This document shows, in pieces, positions 5,222-8,205 of a stretch of 8,205 nucleotides of DNA. Below the pieces are notes generated by a model. It searched no databases and was not told where the DNA came from. It saw only the letters and a program-made list of their open reading frames with translations. The stretch lies in the NCBI GenBank assembly GCA_020438525.1, contig JAGQUL010000100.1:1-8205 (forward strand), in the 5' to 3' direction. The position numbers and the translations under genes were made by a program. The stretch is from Thermoleophilia bacterium (GTDB lineage Bacteria > Actinomycetota > Thermoleophilia > Gaiellales > SKUG01). How positions within the stretch are numbered: the first letter of the stretch is position 1; the number at the start of each line of letters is the position of its first letter.

Positions 5222-7684
5222 ATGAAGGTTCCCTACTCCTGGCTCCGCGACATCGTTCCTGGCCTGCCCGAAGATCCGACCGAGGTCGCACGCCGCCTCT
5301 CCGACAGCGGCACCTACGTGGAGGCGATCCACGAGGTCGGTGTGGCGAACGCCTCCAACGGCGGCGGCGAGCCGTTCCGGATCGGCGTGGTGCGCGAGCT
5401 CGAGCAGCACCCCGACGCCGACAAGCTGCGCGTCGCGAAGGTCGACGTGGGCGGGGGTGAGCTGCAGCAGATCGTGTGCGGTGCGCCGAACGTGGCGGCC
5501 GGCGAGACCGTCGCCGTGGTGCTGCCCGGCGGCGTGATGCCCGACGGCCTGAAGATCAAGCCCGCGAAGCTGCGCGGCGTCGAGAGTCACGGCATGCTGA
5601 TGAGCGAGCGCGAGCTCGGAATCAGCACCGAGCATGACGGGATCATGCTGCTCGACACAGAGCTCGAGCCGGGTGCGCCGCTCGCGCACCTGTTCGCGAT
5701 CGGCGACCACGTGCTCGAGCTCGAGATCACCGGCAACCGACCCGACTGCCTCGGCGTGCTCGGCGTGGCGATCGAGGCCGGCGCCGCGATGGGCCTCGAC
5801 CTCGCCGACCTCGCGCCCTGGGACATCGACCCGAACGCCGAGGGCGACGTGCATGACCACGTCGCGGTGGAGCTCGAGGCGAGCGACCTGTGCCCGCGCT
5901 ACATGGCGCGCGCGTTCGTGGACGTGAAGGTCGGCCCGAGCCCGCTCTGGATGAAGGCGTGGCTCGCGCGCGCCGGCATGCGCTCGATCAACAACGTGGT
6001 CGACGTGACCAACATCGTGATGCTGCTCACCGGCCAGCCGCTGCACGCGTTCGACGCCGACCACATCGGCGGCTCGAAGATCGTCGTGCGCCGCGCGCAC
6101 GAGGACGAGCCGGTCACCACGCTCGACGACGTGGAGCGCACCCTCGATCCCGAGATGCTCGTGATCGCCGACGCCGAGCGCCCCGCCGTGATCGCCGGCG
6201 TGATGGGTGCCGCCGACGTGGAGGTCACCGGATCCACGACGCGCATCGTGCTCGAGGCCGCGTGCTTCGACGGGCACTCGATCCAGCGCACGAGCCGCCA
6301 GCTGGGGCTGCGCTCGGAGAGCTCCTCGCGCTTCGAGAAGGGCCTCGATCCGTACTCGCCCGAGCTCGCGATGGGCATCGCCAGCCGCATGCTCGTGGAG
6401 CTCGGCATCGCGAGGCTCGTGCCCGGCACGATCGACGCGCAGGCACCCGGCGGCCTGCAGGAGCGACCCGTGTTCGACATGCCGGCCGACCTTCCCGCAC
6501 GCATCCTGGGCATCGAGCTGGGCGACGACGACATCCAGGACACGCTCGACCGCCTGCAGTTCCGTGCCATGAGGGCGGGCGACTCGTGGCGCATCGAGGT
6601 GCCGCACGCACGCATGGGCGACGTGACCCGCCCGATCGACGTGGTCGAGGAGCTCGGCCGCTTCCGCCTTGCGCAGATCCCGAGCGAGCTGCCGCCGATC
6701 CGCACGCACGGCGCGCGACTCACCGATCACCAGCGCCTGCGCCGGCTGCTCGAGGACACGTGCGCCGGGCTGGGCCTGCACGAGGTGGTGACGTACGGGC
6801 TGGTCGCGCCCGGCACCGCGGAGTCGCTCGGCAACGCGGAGGAGACCGTGCTGCGGCTCGCCAACCCCGCGACCGTCGACCACGCCGAGCTGCGCACCGG
6901 ACTGATCACCGGGCACCTCGAGGTCGCACGCCGCAACCACGCCGCGGGCGAGCGCGACGTTGCGCTCTTCGAGGTCGGGCGGATCTTCTTCGCCGCGCCG
7001 GCCGGCGCGACCGGCCACGACGGCCTGCCGCGCTTCTCGAGCGAGCGGGACGTGCTCGGCCTGCTCGCCACCGGATCGCTCGGCGGCTCGCGCTGGGACC
7101 TCGGCGACGGCATCCCGGCCGACTACCCGGCTGTGGCGGGGCTCGTCGCATCGATCCTCGCGGCGACCGGCATCGAGGCACGCTTCGAGCCGATCCCGAA
7201 CGCGCCGGAGTGGGTGCACCCCGGCCAGACCGCCGCGGTTTGCGCCGCCGGCAGCGGCGAGGTGCTCGGCTGGGTGGGTGCCGTGCACCCGCGCTTCGCG
7301 GCCGCGCACGGAGTAGAGGCCGACGCGTTCGCGGCGCACCTGGACCTGCACGCGATCGCGGATGCGCGCGAGACTGTGCATCGGTTCACGCCGTTCAGCG
7401 AGTTCCCGCCGGTGGTGGAGGACATCGCCGTGGTGCTCGCCGATTCCGTGGCCGGTGGCGACGTGCTGATCGCCGCACGCGAGGCGGGGGGCGAGCTGCT
7501 CGAGCACGTCGAGGTGTTCGACCGCTACGTTGGCGAGCCGATCGAGGCCGGGCACTACTCGCTCGCGCTGCGGCTCACGTTCCGCGCCCCTGATCGAACG
7601 CTCACCGATGCGGAGACCGCAGCCGTGCGTGCGGCGATCGTCGCGTCGCTGGAGCAGCGGTTCGACGCGCAGCTGCGCGGCTGA
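5222..7684 (+). CDS. pheT: Phenylalanyl-tRNA synthetase beta subunit
   Basis: 820 residues, normal length for bacterial PheT. It is the non-catalytic partner of PheS; it binds tRNA-Phe and hydrolyses mischarged Tyr-tRNA-Phe. It starts with the typical MKVPYSWLRD. The domain order is complete: EMAP/OB-type tRNA-binding domain (about 44-155, HPDADKLRVAKVDVG at 63-77 and GVESHGMLMSERELG at 119-133); B3/B4 editing domain (about 210-400, RSINNVVDVTNIVMLLTGQP at 254-273, and SESSSRFEKGLDP at 365-377); B5 domain (about 415-487, WRIEVPHARMGDVTRPID); the catalytic-like core (about 500-705, with HPGQTAAV at 666-673 and GAVHP at 686-690); and the C-terminal ferredoxin-fold anticodon-binding domain (about 725-820, LALRLTFRAPDRTLTD at 781-796). 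In that last domain the usual RRD of the first strand reads VED (732-734), a small departure. It ends 72 bases before the permease gene. Confidence 0.97.
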   Translation: MKVPYSWLRDIVPGLPEDPTEVARRLSDSGTYVEAIHEVGVANASNGGGEPFRIGVVRELEQHPDADKLRVAKVDVGGGELQQIVCGAPNVAAGETVAVVLPGGVMPDGLKIKPAKLRGVESHGMLMSERELGISTEHDGIMLLDTELEPGAPLAHLFAIGDHVLELEITGNRPDCLGVLGVAIEAGAAMGLDLADLAPWDIDPNAEGDVHDHVAVELEASDLCPRYMARAFVDVKVGPSPLWMKAWLARAGMRSINNVVDVTNIVMLLTGQPLHAFDADHIGGSKIVVRRAHEDEPVTTLDDVERTLDPEMLVIADAERPAVIAGVMGAADVEVTGSTTRIVLEAACFDGHSIQRTSRQLGLRSESSSRFEKGLDPYSPELAMGIASRMLVELGIARLVPGTIDAQAPGGLQERPVFDMPADLPARILGIELGDDDIQDTLDRLQFRAMRAGDSWRIEVPHARMGDVTRPIDVVEELGRFRLAQIPSELPPIRTHGARLTDHQRLRRLLEDTCAGLGLHEVVTYGLVAPGTAESLGNAEETVLRLANPATVDHAELRTGLITGHLEVARRNHAAGERDVALFEVGRIFFAAPAGATGHDGLPRFSSERDVLGLLATGSLGGSRWDLGDGIPADYPAVAGLVASILAATGIEARFEPIPNAPEWVHPGQTAAVCAAGSGEVLGWVGAVHPRFAAAHGVEADAFAAHLDLHAIADARETVHRFTPFSEFPPVVEDIAVVLADSVAGGDVLIAAREAGGELLEHVEVFDRYVGEPIEAGHYSLALRLTFRAPDRTLTDAETAAVRAAIVASLEQRFDAQLRG

Positions 7685-7694
7685 TCCTCAGCGC

Positions 7695-7714
7695 GTGTCA
7701 GGGGAGCCAGACAC
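7695..7714. promoter_or_regulatory. Candidate operator palindrome 1 upstream of the permease
   Basis: The 20-base imperfect palindrome GTGTCAGG-GGAG-CCAGACAC has 7 of 10 base pairs symmetric. It shares the pattern TGTnAGG-N4-CCnGACA with a second copy 24 bases downstream (centre to centre). The inner part, TCAGGGGAGCCAGA, resembles the first 14 positions of the DtxR/IdeR iron box as I know it (TNAGGTTAGSCTNA; 9 of 12 defined bases). It lies just after the pheT stop, so a stem in the pheT 3' end is the alternative. Confidence 0.5.
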
Positions 7715-7718
7715 ATAC

Positions 7719-7738
7719 TTGTAAGGGCGGCCTGACAA
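7719..7738. promoter_or_regulatory. Candidate operator palindrome 2 over the permease promoter
   Basis: TTGTAAGG-GCGG-CCTGACAA is a 20-base palindrome with 8 of 10 pairs symmetric and the same half-sites as copy 1. It covers the likely -35 and the spacer, and ends 5 bases before the -10 box, the expected position for a repressor. It also matches 9 of 12 defined bases of the first 14 positions of the DtxR/IdeR box. Because an iron permease follows, a metal-dependent repressor is a reasonable inference; binding is not shown. Confidence 0.55.
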
Positions 7739-7749
7739 CCTGCTATGCT
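7719..7749 (+). promoter_or_regulatory. Promoter of the FTR1 permease, leaderless type
   Basis: The -10 box TATGCT (7744-7749) is a good TANNNT match and ends 7 bases before the ATG at 7757, so the transcript probably starts at the start codon. TTGTAA (7719-7724) is the best -35 candidate, though the 19-base spacer is long. No Shine-Dalgarno is present, which agrees with a leaderless start. Confidence 0.6.
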
Positions 7750-7756
7750 TCGCGGC

Positions 7757-8205
7757 ATGAAGACCGACGCCGACGGACGAACCCGCATCTCCACGAACAA
7801 GCTGATCGCCTGGTCGATCGCGTTCAGCATCCTGTTCGTGATCGCGATCTCGATGGTCGCGGCCAGCGGCGCACCTGATCCCACGGACGTCGCGCCCGGT
7901 GCGCAGTCGCTCGCCACGAGCATCACCAACGCGTCGGTGATCGTGTTCCGCGAGGGGCTCGAGGCGGTCCTCATCTTCGCTGCGATCACCGCGAGCTTCC
8001 TCGGCGCACGCAGCCGCTACCGCCGCCCCGTCGTGCTCGGCGTGGTCGCAGCGTTCGTCACGACCGTGGTGAGCTGGTTCGCGCTCACGGCCGCGCTCGG
8101 CGCGCTGCCGCTGAGCGAGGACGTGCTGCTTGCGGTGACGGGGCTCGTCGCCGTGGCGGTGCTGCTGCTCGTCATGAACTGGTTCTTCCACAAGGTCTAC
8201 TGGAC
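7757..8205 (+). CDS. FTR1-family iron permease, N-terminal part (cut by window end)
   Basis: 149 full codons with no stop before the window edge. It is an integral membrane protein of the FTR1/EfeU type, which moves iron across the cytoplasmic membrane. The decisive motif is REGLE (65-69) inside a hydrophobic helix (VIVFREGLEAVLIFAAI), the iron-binding signature of the family. Predicted membrane segments are about 16-36, 58-82, 92-115 and 124-143. The first may be an uncleaved signal anchor; a polar loop rich in Pro, Asp and Ala (37-57) follows. The second glutamate motif expected for the family would lie beyond the window. The visible end, VMNWFFHKVYW (139-149), keeps the Met-x-Trp seen at the end of this helix in the family. 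The ATG is fixed by the -10 box 7 bases upstream. Whether EfeO/EfeB-like partners follow cannot be seen. Confidence 0.88.
   Translation, partial: MKTDADGRTRISTNKLIAWSIAFSILFVIAISMVAASGAPDPTDVAPGAQSLATSITNASVIVFREGLEAVLIFAAITASFLGARSRYRRPVVLGVVAAFVTTVVSWFALTAALGALPLSEDVLLAVTGLVAVAVLLLVMNWFFHKVYW

Noticed and set aside
5213..7555. 780-codon minus-strand open frame opposite pheT
   Set aside because: The plus strand encodes a full-length, well-conserved PheT. The antisense product is His/Arg/Val-rich with no recognisable domain, a typical GC-rich shadow.
7696..7737. TGTCAGG/CCTGACA as a single long terminator stem after pheT
   Set aside because: The 28-base loop and lack of a U-tract are poor for a terminator, and each arm pairs better with its own nearby partner as a 20-bp palindrome. 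A minor role in ending pheT transcription is not excluded.
7688..8191. 167-codon minus-strand open frame opposite the permease
   Set aside because: The plus strand shows REGLE and membrane helices with a matching promoter. The opposite strand gives a His/Arg/Glu-rich product of no known type.
1..8205. CRISPR array, insertion sequence, tRNA or rRNA gene
   Set aside because: No direct-repeat array with spacers, no transposase motifs or terminal repeats, and no tRNA cloverleaf or rRNA-like segment was seen in the short intergenic gaps. The only repeats are the codon-level propeller repeats.

Overview
This is a GC-rich, gene-dense window of ordinary bacterial chromosome type. It holds a complete phenylalanyl-tRNA synthetase operon (pheS-pheT), flanked by a large secreted beta-propeller protein, a SAM-dependent methyltransferase, a small unrecognised glycine-rich protein and the start of an FTR1-type iron permease. 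High GC, frequent GTG/GCG/CTC-type codons, a GTG start, and -10 boxes of the form TANNNT lying 6-7 bases before ATG (leaderless-type starts) suggest a high-GC actinobacterial lineage, perhaps a deep-branching one. This lineage call is inference, because no rRNA or other marker is present. No mobile element, CRISPR array, tRNA or rRNA is visible.

Layout: (1) 1-1428, minus strand: a class I methyltransferase (1428 to 514), then after a 148-base gap with a hairpin, a 118-residue Gly/Met/Tyr-rich protein (365 to 9) with a near-perfect Shine-Dalgarno. (2) 1429-1545: a divergent intergenic region holding a perfect 9-bp inverted repeat. (3) 1546-4023, plus strand: an 825-residue exported protein with about 14 Asp-box/YCF48-like beta-propeller repeats, apparently inserted into a split beta-sandwich domain. 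(4) 4071-7684, plus strand: pheS and pheT, 47 bases apart, with a leaderless-type -10 box directly before pheS. (5) 7685-8205: a promoter with two tandem 20-bp palindromes, then an FTR1-family permease cut by the window end.

PheS and PheT together form the alpha2-beta2 enzyme that charges tRNA-Phe. The other genes have no evident functional link to it or to each other. The most interesting signals are the paired palindromes over the permease promoter (a candidate metal-regulator operator), the domain-in-domain architecture of the propeller protein, and the cysteine-rich insertion in PheS. I see no convincing new multi-gene system here.
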